Counted from the stretch's first letter, positions 36,085-44,712 are shown. The stretch: DNA of 64,000 bases from Mycobacterium interjectum (GCA_002102225.1 LQPB01000092.1:62001-126000); one strand, 5' to 3'. Numbers and translations: made by a program. The notes: generated by a model from the sequence alone, not told the origin.

Positions 36085-37035
36085 CTAGAGCTCGCTGATG
36101 TGCTGCACCGGCAGGCGAGCCCCCCGCCGGGGTTCGTATGCCAGCCCGCTGGCTTCGAGTAGCCGAACCACGCGGTGGCGGTGCGGCCGCATGGGTTCGA
36201 GGAGTTCGAGCATCCCCGCGTCATCGACGGGGCGGCCCAGCAGGGTCCAGCCGATCATCTTCGGGACGTGGTAGTCACCCACCGAGACCGCATCGGCGTC
36301 ACCGAACGCGCGTTGCGCGGTCTCGGCGGCGGTCCACTCACCGACTCCCGGGAGCGACGTCAGCGCTTGACGGGCCTGCTCCGCCGGCCGCGATACGAGT
36401 CGTTCCAGGGAGGACGCCCGCCGGGCGCAGCCCACCACGGCCTGCGCTCGCCGGGGATCCACGTTGGCCCGATGAAACTCCCACGACGGGATGTGCCGCC
36501 ACGCCTCGGCCGACGGCGGCACCCGCATCCCGTCCGGGGCCGGTCCGGGCGCCGGCGTGCCGTACTTGGACACCAGCAGACGCCACGACCGAAACGCGTC
36601 CGCGCCGGGCACCCGCTGCTCGATGATCGCCGGGATCAGGGCTTCCAGCACCAGTCCGGTTCGGCCCAGCCGCAAGTGGGGGACGCGCTGGTGCGCCGCG
36701 GCGACCGTCGGATCGCGCGGCACGAAGTTCGACGCGTCGTCATCGGCGCCCAGCAGCGCCGGCAGCATCTCGATGAATTCCTGCGCACCGCCGCCCCACG
36801 CCACGCAATGGGCGGCGTTGGCGGCCGCGCGGGTGATCCGTGCGGTGACCGGGCCGGTGGGCAGCAGGCTGGATCGCCAGATGGCGCCGTCGCCGGGCAT
36901 CCGGAAGCACGGATCTCGGGGACCCCGACGCAGAGGTGCCAGGGTGTGCCCGAAGCTGGCCGCTCCAGGGAACGTGACCGTGCGCGCGCTCTGCACCCCG
37001 ATAAACCTTGCAATCTGTAGTCCCAGCGGCTTCAC
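36085..37035 (-). CDS. HhH-GPD DNA glycosylase-like protein (AlkA-like, Rv0142-like)
   Basis: About 316 aa with the AlkA/3-methyladenine glycosylase architecture. An N-terminal AlkA-N-like beta part (TVTFPGAASFGHTLAPLRRG) is followed by a helical HhH domain: hairpin LTSLPGVGEWTAAETAQRAFG and catalytic Asp in DAVSVGDYHVPKMIGWTLLG. This would excise alkylated bases. The start is uncertain; the family N-terminus (RPVKPLGLQIARFIGVQSA) favours the GTG at 37035, with TTG at 37074 possible. It is divergent from the NTF2-like gene at 37087 by about 50 nt, as Rv0142/Rv0141c. Confidence 0.85.
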   Translation of the reverse strand: MKPLGLQIARFIGVQSARTVTFPGAASFGHTLAPLRRGPRDPCFRMPGDGAIWRSSLLPTGPVTARITRAAANAAHCVAWGGGAQEFIEMLPALLGADDDASNFVPRDPTVAAAHQRVPHLRLGRTGLVLEALIPAIIEQRVPGADAFRSWRLLVSKYGTPAPGPAPDGMRVPPSAEAWRHIPSWEFHRANVDPRRAQAVVGCARRASSLERLVSRPAEQARQALTSLPGVGEWTAAETAQRAFGDADAVSVGDYHVPKMIGWTLLGRPVDDAGMLELLEPMRPHRHRVVRLLEASGLAYEPRRGARLPVQHISEL

Positions 37036-37086
37036 GGGCCGGGCTGTTTGACCGTTGACGATTTCCCAAGACAATATTGCGATGTG

Positions 37087-37491
37087 ATGACGCCCTTCGA
37101 CGCCCCGCACACCGAACTGGCGTGGATGTTCCTGCAGAGCACGAGCGAGGGCGGCGACCTGGACGAGGGCTTCACCTTGTTGAGCGACGACTTCACCTAC
37201 TGGAGCATCTACACCCGGGTGTCCTTCGACAAGGACACGCTGCGCAAAGCGATCGACTGGCGCAAGCGAACCCTCGAGATCACCATCGATCTGCTTCGCT
37301 GCGTCTGCGAGGGCGACACGGTGGTGGTGGAGGCGCACGCATTCGGCAGAACGACCGCGGGCGTCGAGTACGACAGCCCGTTCGTGGGCATCTTCGAGAT
37401 GCGCGACGGGATGATCGTGTCGATGCGCGAATACGGCGACACCCGCGCGGCGGCTGAAGCGCTGCCCGGGTCGTCCGCTGCAGGCATCTGA
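37087..37491 (+). CDS. NTF2-like/SnoaL-like protein (Rv0141c-like)
   Basis: A protein of about 134 aa with the SnoaL/NTF2 cone fold: HTELAWMFLQSTSEGGDLDEGF, LSDDFTYWSIYTRVSFDKDTLRKAI and a C-terminal YDSPFVGIFEMRDGMIVSMREYGDT, the classical end of limonene-epoxide-hydrolase-like NTF2 proteins. Catalytic residues are not assignable. ATG at 37087 (MTPFDAPH); GTG at 37084 and an earlier frame to 37048 are alternatives. It ends 3 nt before the stop of the convergent DUF427 gene. Confidence 0.85.
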   Translation: MTPFDAPHTELAWMFLQSTSEGGDLDEGFTLLSDDFTYWSIYTRVSFDKDTLRKAIDWRKRTLEITIDLLRCVCEGDTVVVEAHAFGRTTAGVEYDSPFVGIFEMRDGMIVSMREYGDTRAAAEALPGSSAAGI

Positions 37492-37494
37492 GCC

Positions 37495-37875
37495 CTACTG
37501 AGCCGAGACGCTGATCTCCGCCTTGTTGGGGTAGAAGGCGACGTGCCCGGCGATGGCCGCGACGGCGGGGTAGGGCTGCTCGTACGTCCAGATCACGTCG
37601 GCGACGGTGTCGCCGGCCGAGGTGGTCACGCTGTAGTAGCTGGCGTCCCCCTTGAAGGGGCAGTGGGTGCTGGTGTCGGTGCGGGTCAACCGGTCGCCCT
37701 TGACATCAGACATCGGAATGTATTGCACCGCAGGCAAAGTCGCCTCACGCAACTCCAACGCCGCGGTGGTGTCGGCGACGAGTTCGCCGTTGACGCGCAC
37801 CTGGACGCGGCCCTTGGTCGGCTCGATGGTGATCGGATGCCCGGCGCTGGGTTCTTTGATTTCGGGGTGGGCCAT
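37495..37875 (-). CDS. DUF427 domain-containing protein (Rv0140-like)
   Basis: A 126-aa single-domain DUF427 protein. It shows the family profile: GRVQVRVNGELVADTTAALELRE, PAVQYIPMSDVKGDRLTRTDTSTHCPFKGDASYYSV and a C-terminal IWTYEQPYPAVAAIAGHVAFY with PNKAEISV. THCPFKG is the signature. Function unknown. The size equals that of M. tuberculosis Rv0140, and the neighbours (NTF2-like and epimerase) agree. ATG at 37875 with GGAGGAAAC upstream. Confidence 0.9.
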   Translation of the reverse strand: MAHPEIKEPSAGHPITIEPTKGRVQVRVNGELVADTTAALELREATLPAVQYIPMSDVKGDRLTRTDTSTHCPFKGDASYYSVTTSAGDTVADVIWTYEQPYPAVAAIAGHVAFYPNKAEISVSAQ

Positions 37876-37949
37876 GTTTCCTCCTCAGACGCGGATAGCG
37901 GGTGCAACAACGGGCTGCGCCCAACCCTTCCCCGGCCGCACGCGCAAGC

Positions 37950-38993
37950 CTATTCGGCCTGCGTGGCCTTGTCTTTTCGAGGGTTCTGCGCGCCCTTCAG
38001 CGCGGCCCAGAACCGGGCCGCCTCGCGGATGGATTCCTCCACGGGGCGCGGCTGCCAGCCCAACTCGCGCACCGCTTTGCTGTGGTCGACGGGGGCCTCC
38101 GCGCGCATCATGCGCACCGATTCGAGGCTGAGTTCGGCATCCTTGCCGGTGATCCGCGCCCGAAGACTGCCGAAGGCGCCCAGGGCATAGAGCACCGGCA
38201 CCGAAATCGAGCGCCGGGGCGGCGGCACACCGGCCTCGTCGGCCGCGATCCGCACGACCTCGCTCAGCGGGATCATCCGCTCGGAGATCAAATAGCGCTC
38301 CCCGATGCGGCCGCGCTCGGCGGCGACGATCATGGCCCGGGCGGCGTCGTCGACGCCGACGACCTCCAGTGCGATGCCGTCCATCAGGAAGGGAAGCTTG
38401 CCAAAGACCGCGCCGGCGATGAACGCGCCGTGTGGGGTGCGGCCCCAGTCGCCGCTGCCGTAGGTCGTTGAGACACACATTGCGACGGCGGGCAGCCCGG
38501 CCTCGGCCACATACCGCATCACCAAGTCTTCTGCCTGAACGCGGGATTGGACGTAGGCGGACAGCCCGCGCGAGCCGACCCGATCCTCTTCGGTGGCCAC
38601 GTGCCCGTGCCGCCGGCCCACCGTCGCGTAGGTGCTGGTGAAGATGAACCGGCGCAACTCGGGTTCCTTGACGGCGACGTCGAGCACGTTGCGCAAGCCC
38701 TCGACGTTGGTGCGGAACAGCGGCGACGGGTCGCGCAGCCAGGCGCGGGTGTCGACGACGCAGTAGTACACGTCATCGACGCCGTCCATCGCCTCGCGCA
38801 ACGCGTCGGTGTCGAAGACGTCGCCATGAAAGCGGGTGAGCTCGAGATCGTCGATGGCGCGGGTGTTGGCGGTCGGGCGCACCATCGCCCGCACCTCGAA
38901 GTTTTCGGCTGCGCCTTTGGCGACGAGCTGGCGGGTCACATGCGAACCCAGAAAGCCGTTGGCGCCGATGACCAGCTTGGGTTTGGTGCTCAC
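37950..38993 (-). CDS. NAD-dependent epimerase/dehydratase family protein (Rv0139-like)
   Basis: An extended SDR of 347 aa. KLVIGANGFLGSHVTRQLVAKG is the Rossmann start (GxxGFLG), FTSTYATVGRR and YVQSRVQAEDLV carry the Ser/Thr and the Y-x3 positions; notably the usual active-site YxxxK reads YVQSR, so the Lys is replaced by Arg and catalysis may be altered. C-terminal EAPVDHSKAVRELGWQPRPVEESI is typical of NAD-dependent sterol/flavonoid-type reductases. The GTG at 38993 overlaps the stop of the NTF2-like gene by 4 nt (GTGA), so translation is coupled. Confidence 0.9.
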   Translation of the reverse strand: MSTKPKLVIGANGFLGSHVTRQLVAKGAAENFEVRAMVRPTANTRAIDDLELTRFHGDVFDTDALREAMDGVDDVYYCVVDTRAWLRDPSPLFRTNVEGLRNVLDVAVKEPELRRFIFTSTYATVGRRHGHVATEEDRVGSRGLSAYVQSRVQAEDLVMRYVAEAGLPAVAMCVSTTYGSGDWGRTPHGAFIAGAVFGKLPFLMDGIALEVVGVDDAARAMIVAAERGRIGERYLISERMIPLSEVVRIAADEAGVPPPRRSISVPVLYALGAFGSLRARITGKDAELSLESVRMMRAEAPVDHSKAVRELGWQPRPVEESIREAARFWAALKGAQNPRKDKATQAE

Positions 38994-39496
38994 TCGGCTC
39001 CTCCGTATTGCTGCATCCAGCGCGCGGCGTCCTCGTCGAGCGTGCCCAGGGCCTGCGCCTTGCGGCACCATTTCATTCCCGCGCGCAAAAACCGCAGCGG
39101 GTTGTAGATGTCCTCTTCGCGGCTCCACTGGCCGTCGCCGGCATACGTGATGATCGTGATGTTGGTCGCGCTGATGACGCTGCCGTCCCCGGGGTCGCGC
39201 ATGGGGTTGTCCAGCTCGAGGATGACCCGCCCCGTGGACTCGTCGATGACTGACCACAACGTCGGGAACGCGACCATATGGCTACCCGGGAAGGTCGTCA
39301 TCGTTTGCTTGATCCACTCGCGCACCTCGTCGCGGCCGCGCATGGTGCCCGCCGCGTGCTCGATGTACTCGACATCGGGGGTGTATTGCTCGACCCAGGC
39401 GTCCCAGTCCCGGGTCTCGGCGGCCCGGGCGACCGTGGCCTCGAAGTTCTCGAACGCGGAAGCCAGCTCGCTACGGGAGAACACTGGCTGTGTCAT
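38990..39496 (-). CDS. NTF2-like/SnoaL-like protein (Rv0138-like)
   Basis: A 168-aa cone-fold protein: [54 protein letters not shown], a central [26 protein letters not shown] and a tail [21 protein letters not shown]. These match the SnoaL-like family of unknown reaction. ATG at 39496 (MTQPVFSR). It is translationally coupled with the epimerase-like gene, suggesting that the pair acts on one substrate, and divergent from msrA by 83 nt. Confidence 0.88.
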   Translation of the reverse strand: MTQPVFSRSELASAFENFEATVARAAETRDWDAWVEQYTPDVEYIEHAAGTMRGRDEVREWIKQTMTTFPGSHMVAFPTLWSVIDESTGRVILELDNPMRDPGDGSVISATNITIITYAGDGQWSREEDIYNPLRFLRAGMKWCRKAQALGTLDEDAARWMQQYGGAE

Positions 39497-39579
39497 TTTG
39501 CGGCACCGTTGCAGCTCATCGGCGGAGTGTAGCCTGGGCTCCATCTGGGCGCGGCTGTGGCCGATCAGAAAGGCAGACA

Positions 39580-40095
39580 ATGACAGATCCTCAAAAGGCG
39601 CTTCTCGCCGGCGGCTGTTTCTGGGGCATGCAGGATTTGATCCGCAGGCAGCCCGGCGTGATTTCGACGCGGGTCGGATACAGCGGTGGTGACGTGCCCA
39701 ACGCGACCTACCGCAATCACGGCACCCACGCCGAGGCCGTCGAAATCGTCTACGACCCGACCGTCACCGATTACCGCACGCTGCTGGAGTTCTTCTTCCA
39801 GATCCATGACCCGACAACGAAAGACCGCCAGGGCAACGACCGGGGCGCCAGCTACCGCTCGGCCATCTTCTATCTCAACGACGAGCAAAAACGGATCGCG
39901 CTGGACACCATCGCCGACGTCGAGGCGTCGGGCCTGTGGCCCGGCAAGGTCGTGACCGAGGTCAGCCCGGCCGGCGATTTCTGGGAGGCCGAGCCTGAGC
40001 ACCAGGACTACCTGCAGCGCTACCCCAACGGGTACACCTGCCACTTCGTGCGTCCCGGTTGGAAGTTGCCGCGCCGCGCCACCGCCGGCCAATAG
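39580..40095 (+). CDS. msrA: Peptide methionine sulfoxide reductase MsrA
   Basis: A 171-aa MsrA that reduces the S epimer of methionine sulfoxide. The catalytic motif [12 protein letters not shown] gives Cys13; [29 protein letters not shown] contains the substrate-binding Glu and Tyr residues, and [18 protein letters not shown] follows. The resolving cysteine is expected near the C-terminus: [10 protein letters not shown] holds one at about 154. Reducing power comes from thioredoxin. ATG at 39580, preceded by GAAAGG. It equals Rv0137c in order and is convergent with cyp138. Confidence 0.96.
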   Translation: MTDPQKALLAGGCFWGMQDLIRRQPGVISTRVGYSGGDVPNATYRNHGTHAEAVEIVYDPTVTDYRTLLEFFFQIHDPTTKDRQGNDRGASYRSAIFYLNDEQKRIALDTIADVEASGLWPGKVVTEVSPAGDFWEAEPEHQDYLQRYPNGYTCHFVRPGWKLPRRATAGQ

Positions 40096-40186
40096 CGGCG
40101 ATCGCAAGCGCGGCGAAGCCGGGCGAAGCGGGTCGGCGCCATCGGACAGCGGCGATCGCAAGCGCGGCGAAGCCGGGCGAAGCGGG
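40094..40186. repeat. Two-copy direct repeat, period 54 bp
   Basis: A 39-bp unit beginning AGCGGCGATCGCAAGCGCGG is at 40094-40132 and again, without a mismatch, at 40148-40186, separated by 15 nt. It starts inside the msrA stop codon and ends 21 nt before the cyp138 stop. It fills the whole convergent gap. Confidence 0.75.
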
Positions 40187-40207
40187 GTCGGCTGAATCGC
40201 AGCGCCC

Positions 40208-41524
40208 TCAGCGCCGGTGGACCACGATGCGTCCGCCGTCCTTCGGGGTGAACGCGACGCCGCGGCTGTGCCACCGTTCCCCGGGTTCCGTGGTGGTCTC
40301 GATGGTGAAGTTGCGCAACACCGTTCGCAACACCACGTCCATTTCCATGTTGGCGAACGCCGCGCCCACGCAGCGACGGGTCCCGCCGCCGAACGGAATC
40401 CACGCGAACGAGGACGGCTTGCCGTCGATATAACGCTGTGGGTCGAAGCGCTCGGGCTCGGGAAAAACGCTGGCGTCGTTGTGGATCTGCGCGATGCTGA
40501 TGATGATCGAATCCCCGCGCGGGATGACCCACTCACCGAGCTGAAAGACCGGCGGGTAGACGCGGCGGGCGGCGAAGTCGATGACCGTCCGGGCCCGCTG
40601 GACCTCCAGGATCGTCGCCTGGCGCAGCTCGGAGCCGTCGTTGTCGGCCTCTTCGACCAAAGCGGCCAGGACATCCGGGTGGCGGCTCAACCGTTCGAAA
40701 GCCCAGCCCAGGGTGGAGGCGGTGGTTTCGTGACCGGCGGCCAGCAACGTGAGCAGCTCGTCGCCAATGTCCTTGCGGGACATCGCCGAACCGTCCTCAT
40801 AGGTGCTGCGCAGCATCAACGCCAGTACGTCGGTCCGTTCGTCGAAACGGGGATCGGCGCGCTCGGCGTCGATCAGCTTGTCGACGACGACGTCGTACTG
40901 GCGGCGCCACTCGTCCAACCGGCCCCATGGGGTAAAACGGCCATAGTTCCGTTGGGGTTTCGGTAGGGCCGCCATGCGCGAACCCAGAGTGACCCACGGC
41001 GGGATCAGCCGGCGCAGCTCGTCGAGCTCCGCGCCCTCGGCCCCGAACACCGCGCGCAGGATGGCGTTGAGCGTGATGTGCATCATCGACGGCAGCGTGG
41101 CGAAGGGCGTGCCTTCCGGCCAGCCGGCCGCCTCCCGCAGGGTCTCCTCTTCGATGATCCGCTCGTAGTTCTTCATGCTCTTGCCGTGAAATGGCGGCGC
41201 CAGCAGGCGTCGACGCCGGCGGTGATCGTCGCCGTCGAGCGCGAACACCGAGCCGGAGCCGAACAGCCGGCTCAAGTTGGGCTGGATGTTCCCGAGTTCT
41301 TCCGGGCTGGTGGTGAAGACCTGCTTCGCAAGCCGCCAGTCGCCGACTACCACCACGCGGCCATAGATCGGGATGTCGACCGTGAACACGTTGCCGAAGC
41401 GGCGCGCCAGCCGCTGGATCATCCACCGGCGCGAGACCGCAAAGAAAATGCCCTGCAGCAGTTTCGGCATCCGGGTGGCCGGCGGCAACCGGACGGCCGG
41501 CGGGGCGGTGACGACGTCGCTCAT
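40208..41524 (-). CDS. cyp138: Cytochrome P450 Cyp138-like
   Basis: A 438-aa P450 monooxygenase. I-helix oxygen-activation motif LLAAGHETTASTLGWAFERL, K-helix ExxR within ILEVQRART, meander FPEPERFDPQRYIDG and heme loop FGGGTRRCVGAAFANME with the thiolate Cys at residue 385. It belongs to the CYP138 group by position (Rv0136) and length (441 aa there); its substrate is not known. ATG chosen at 41524; an in-frame ATG at 41542 also exists. It is divergent from a TetR gene with two matched operator-like palindromes between them. Confidence 0.92.
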   Translation of the reverse strand: MSDVVTAPPAVRLPPATRMPKLLQGIFFAVSRRWMIQRLARRFGNVFTVDIPIYGRVVVVGDWRLAKQVFTTSPEELGNIQPNLSRLFGSGSVFALDGDDHRRRRRLLAPPFHGKSMKNYERIIEEETLREAAGWPEGTPFATLPSMMHITLNAILRAVFGAEGAELDELRRLIPPWVTLGSRMAALPKPQRNYGRFTPWGRLDEWRRQYDVVVDKLIDAERADPRFDERTDVLALMLRSTYEDGSAMSRKDIGDELLTLLAAGHETTASTLGWAFERLSRHPDVLAALVEEADNDGSELRQATILEVQRARTVIDFAARRVYPPVFQLGEWVIPRGDSIIISIAQIHNDASVFPEPERFDPQRYIDGKPSSFAWIPFGGGTRRCVGAAFANMEMDVVLRTVLRNFTIETTTEPGERWHSRGVAFTPKDGGRIVVHRR

Positions 41525-41560
41525 GGCGGTGATGCTCCCCATTTCTCCCCGAACCGGGGC

Positions 41561-41578
41561 TGGTACCGCGGTGTACCA
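41561..41578. promoter_or_regulatory. Candidate TetR operator 1 (cyp138 side)
   Basis: TGGTAC-CGCGGT-GTACCA, perfect 6-bp arms with 6-nt centre, 37 nt upstream of the cyp138 ATG. It pairs with site 2 at 41595; centres are 33 bp apart. Confidence 0.6.
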
Positions 41579-41594
41579 AAACCTTTCCCGATAC

Positions 41595-41610
41595 GGTACT
41601 CTGTGGTACC
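41595..41610. promoter_or_regulatory. Candidate TetR operator 2 (TetR side)
   Basis: GGTAC-TCTGTG-GTACC, the same half-site and centre length as site 1, located 42 nt before the TetR start. The 33-bp centre spacing puts both sites on nearly the same helix face, suggesting cooperative binding of two dimers. Confidence 0.6.
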
Positions 41611-41651
41611 AAACCTGACAAGGTGCCGTGTTCACGAAGGGGGCGCCGCCT

Positions 41652-42269
41652 GTGACGTCAACAGTCGACACCGCGGTCCTCGGCGATCCCCTGGACGATT
41701 CGGATCCCTTTCGGCTGCGGCTGCTCGACGGTCTCGCCGCCGCGATCGGCGAGCGTGGCTACCGCGCCAGCACCGTCGCCGACGTGGTCCGCCACGCCCG
41801 CACGTCGAAGCGCACCTTTTACGACCAGTTCGCCAGCAAGGAGGAGTGCTTCCTCGAGTTGCTGCGTGCCGACATCGAAGAGCTCGGCGAGAGCATCGCC
41901 TCCGCGGTCGATCCCGAGGCCGACTGGCACCGGCAGATTCGTCAGGCCGTCGAGGCCTATGTCGGCCACATGGAGGCCCGCCCGGCCATCACCTTGAGCT
42001 TGATTCGCGAGCTCCCGTCGCTGGGCCACGTCGCCCGCCCGGTCCAGCGCCGCGGCCTGCAGTTGTTGTCCAACTTGCTGATCGACCTCAGCGCGAGCCC
42101 GGGGTTTCGCCGGGCAAAGCTGCCGCCCTTGACCGCGCCGCTGGCCGTGATCCTGCTGGGCGGTCTGCGGGAGCTGACCGCGCTGGCGGTGGAAGACGGC
42201 CGGCCCGTGCGCGACATCGTCGAACCGGCCGTCGACGCCTCCATAGCCCTGCTGGGCCCGCGAAGTTAG
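41652..42269 (+). CDS. TetR/AcrR family regulator (Rv0135c-like)
   Basis: A 205-aa TetR protein: RLRLLDGLAAAIGERGYRAST and HTH VADVVRHARTSKRTFYDQFASKEECF, then helical sensor domain. GTG at 41652 with AAGGGGG upstream; a longer GTG start at 41628 is possible. It is divergent from cyp138, with two GGTAC-N6-GTACC palindromes in between, so it is the probable repressor of cyp138 and of itself. In M. tuberculosis Rv0135c and cyp138 share this arrangement. Confidence 0.92.
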   Translation: MTSTVDTAVLGDPLDDSDPFRLRLLDGLAAAIGERGYRASTVADVVRHARTSKRTFYDQFASKEECFLELLRADIEELGESIASAVDPEADWHRQIRQAVEAYVGHMEARPAITLSLIRELPSLGHVARPVQRRGLQLLSNLLIDLSASPGFRRAKLPPLTAPLAVILLGGLRELTALAVEDGRPVRDIVEPAVDASIALLGPRS

Positions 42270-42306
42270 GCTCGTCGCGGATCCCAAACGGACTTGGAGG
42301 ATTGCG

Positions 42307-42519
42307 ATGCGGCTGTCGACGCGGAACCAGCTCAAGGGCACGATCACCGAAGTCGATCTCGGCACCGTGATGGCGATCGTCAAGGTGAAGCTCGACGGCG
42401 GCGACCAGGTCGTCACGTCGTCGGTCACCAAGGACGCGGCGACCGACCTCGGCCTGGCGGTCGGTCAGCCGGCGACGGTGTTCATCAAGTCCACCGAGGT
42501 CACCATCGGCGTCGAGTGA
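42307..42519 (+). CDS. Molbindin-like TOBE/Mop domain protein
   Basis: A 70-aa single Mop domain: MRLSTRNQLKGTITEVDLGTV, KVKLDGGDQVVTSSVTKDAA, LGLAVGQPATVFIKSTEVTIGVE. The start SxRNQLKGxI and the end KSTEVxIG are the oxyanion-binding residues of molbindins, which bind molybdate or tungstate as hexamers for storage and homeostasis. No other molybdenum gene lies nearby. ATG at 42307 is preceded by TTGGAGG; it follows the TetR gene by 37 nt but need not share its operon. Confidence 0.9.
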   Translation: MRLSTRNQLKGTITEVDLGTVMAIVKVKLDGGDQVVTSSVTKDAATDLGLAVGQPATVFIKSTEVTIGVE

Positions 42520-42540
42520 CACCGAAAACGGCCGAGCGCT

Positions 42541-43431
42541 TCAACTTTCGGCGCGCAAAAAGGCCCTGAGGCGGTCGAGGACCAGCTCGGGGCGCTCCTC
42601 GACGATCCAGTGGCCGGCGCCCTCGACGACCTCGACCTCGAAATCGCTGATGCGGTCGGCGTATCCGTCCAGCAGGTCCACGGTGAGCACGGGATCCTTC
42701 GTTCCGCTCAGCCAGCGGACCGGCACCTCGACGCGGGCGTCGTTGTATTCGCCGCGTAGCCAGCGCAGCAGCTCGGTGCTCAGGAAGGTGCGATACCACC
42801 GCGAGCCCGCCACCGCGTGCCCGGGCTGGCGCATGCACTCGATGTAGAAGCGGACGTCGTCCTCGGGCACCAGGTAGTCCCCGCCCACCCACGAGGCCAG
42901 CATCCGGTAGAACCGGGCCTTCGGATCGCCGACCACGCGCGGGCCGATCACCGGCAGCGCTATCGGGATTTGGTACCAGAACCGCCAGACGTTGCGCAGC
43001 AGCCCGATGTTGGGCTTGGTCCATGGCGCGGAGGTGTTCATCCCGAAAAACCCGGCGACCTTCTCCGGATGACGCAGCATCATCGTGAACGCGACCGGAC
43101 CGCCCCAGTCGTGGGCGGCCAGTTTGACGGTTGCGACGCCCAAACGGTCCAGGACCGCGGCCAGGTCGTCGGCCATGTCGTTCTTGAGGTATCGGGACGG
43201 CGGCGCCGAGCTCCACCCCGCGCCCCGCAGGTCGGGGCACAGCACGCGATACCCGTCGGCGGCCAGCGGACCGATCAGTTCGTGCCATTCCCACCAGTTC
43301 TGGGGAAAGCCGTGGACCAGCATCACCGCGGGGCCGTGCGCCGGCCCGGCGTCCGCGACGTGGATGGTGACACCATCCCCGAGCTCGATGTACCTGTGTT
43401 CGACACCGTCCAGCGCGGGCATAGCGACCAT
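42541..43431 (-). CDS. ephF: Epoxide hydrolase EphF-like (alpha/beta hydrolase)
   Basis: A 296-aa epoxide hydrolase. HGFPQNWWEWHELIGPLA gives the HGFP oxyanion motif, LAAHDWGGPVAF the nucleophile Asp108 (HDWGG rather than a Ser elbow, the mark of epoxide hydrolases and haloalkane dehalogenases), and GAGHWIVEERPEL the His274 of the charge relay. Two lid tyrosines are plausible (RFWYQIP, SRWYRTFL). It would open lipid epoxides, including detoxification products. ATG at 43431 (or 43422). Position equals Rv0134. Confidence 0.9.
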   Translation of the reverse strand: MVAMPALDGVEHRYIELGDGVTIHVADAGPAHGPAVMLVHGFPQNWWEWHELIGPLAADGYRVLCPDLRGAGWSSAPPSRYLKNDMADDLAAVLDRLGVATVKLAAHDWGGPVAFTMMLRHPEKVAGFFGMNTSAPWTKPNIGLLRNVWRFWYQIPIALPVIGPRVVGDPKARFYRMLASWVGGDYLVPEDDVRFYIECMRQPGHAVAGSRWYRTFLSTELLRWLRGEYNDARVEVPVRWLSGTKDPVLTVDLLDGYADRISDFEVEVVEGAGHWIVEERPELVLDRLRAFLRAES

Positions 43432-43476
43432 GTGTTGAGAAGGTACTCGACGCCGAGAAATGCGCGCGCGAACGGG

Positions 43477-44712
43477 CTAGCGCAGGAACCGTTGCACGTA
43501 GGGCACGAAGCGAGCCCGCAGTTCGTCCTCCGTGAGCCCGAACATCTCGTACGACGTTTCGACGTTCCCGAGCCGGCCGCGCTGGTGGCCCGACAGGTAG
43601 TCGGCGACCGCCGCGCGCGCCGGTTCCGCGAACGGCTCGCCGGCCAGCGCGTACACCCGCTCGGCGACGCCGAGTTCGTCGGCCATGAACTCGTCGAAGC
43701 GAACGTCGATCGAGCGTTCCGGACCGATGGTGTCGCGGTCGCGGACGAGTGCCGCCAGCATCTGGTCGAGCCGGTCGACCCAGTATCGCGCGATCTGCGG
43801 CACCGGCACGGGCGAGCGGTGCATGCGCGCCGAATAGGTGATCATCGCGATCATCGACAGCGCCACGGGGACCGGGTCGCGGTGGGTGAACACCACGATG
43901 CTGCCGGGGAAAACCCGGTCCAACACCGGCACCTGCTCGAGGTGCTGCGGCGATTTGAGCAGCCAGCGCCGCCCACCGCGCAAGAACTGCATGGCCTTGA
44001 GTTGCCGGGCGAGGTATTCGTAATGCGGGGTCTGGTCGTGGGCCTGGTAGTAGTCCCGCCAGCGCGGCACGTCGGCCAGCGTCTCGAAGAGCATCGTCGA
44101 AAAGTCGTTGGCCAGCAACTGGATTTCTTCGTGGACGTGGTCGGTGGTCATCTCGTGCATGAGCGGGAAATACGGCATCACGGTGTTGATCACCCCGACC
44201 CCGACGTCCATCCGGACGCGCCGCGGGTCGGGCTCGAGGCCGGCCTCCTGCGGCAGCGGAAACGGTTCGACACTTTCCCAGTACGGCATGGTGCGGAAGG
44301 TGGGCGCGGCCGCCAGCAGGTTGTGTAGATGGGTGGTGCCGGTTCGGGGCAGGCCGGCGATCACGATCGGCGGCACCAGCTCGATGTCGTCGATGTCGGG
44401 ATGCCTGCTCAGCAGGTCGGTGAACAGCAGCCGGTTCTTGAGCAACTGCAGCAGCTGCGCGTAGAAGTTGACCGCGCCTGCCGCGTGCAACCCGTCGATC
44501 TCGCGCAGCGCGGCGAGGTAGACGTCGAGCCGTTCTCGGTAGTCCTGCGAACCGAAATCGGTGAGGCCGGTATCGGCGGCGGCCCGGGCATGCAGCGCGT
44601 CGGCGTCCAGCGGACAGTCCGGCGCCAGCGTCGCCATCGTGTCGAGAATTTGCTGCGCCTCGGGGCTGAACCGGGGCTGGGCGAGGTCGTCAAGGCGAAC
44701 GGCGTCGGTCAC
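43477..44712 (-). CDS. Sulfotransferase family protein
   Basis: A 411-aa PAPS-dependent sulfotransferase of the mycobacterial Stf kind. The 5'-phosphosulfate loop is IVIAGLPRTGTTHLHNLLAA; the 3'-phosphate region is RRWLLKSPQHLEQVPVLDRVFPGSIVVFTHRDPV, given by its ends; the C-terminus ends TEDELRARFVPYVQRFL. Acceptor unknown; trehalose or lipid acceptors are known for relatives. GTG start at 44712. It is divergent from a TetR gene with a 28-nt gap, so they share one regulatory region. Confidence 0.88.
   Translation of the reverse strand: MTDAVRLDDLAQPRFSPEAQQILDTMATLAPDCPLDADALHARAAADTGLTDFGSQDYRERLDVYLAALREIDGLHAAGAVNFYAQLLQLLKNRLLFTDLLSRHPDIDDIELVPPIVIAGLPRTGTTHLHNLLAAAPTFRTMPYWESVEPFPLPQEAGLEPDPRRVRMDVGVGVINTVMPYFPLMHEMTTDHVHEEIQLLANDFSTMLFETLADVPRWRDYYQAHDQTPHYEYLARQLKAMQFLRGGRRWLLKSPQHLEQVPVLDRVFPGSIVVFTHRDPVPVALSMIAMITYSARMHRSPVPVPQIARYWVDRLDQMLAALVRDRDTIGPERSIDVRFDEFMADELGVAERVYALAGEPFAEPARAAVADYLSGHQRGRLGNVETSYEMFGLTEDELRARFVPYVQRFLR

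Noticed and set aside
40094-40186. Repeat considered as a CRISPR array
   Set aside because: Only two identical units with a 15-nt spacing, no leader and no cas genes.
42817-44328. Open frame of about 500 codons opposite ephF and the sulfotransferase
   Set aside because: No recognisable domain and complete overlap with two supported genes.
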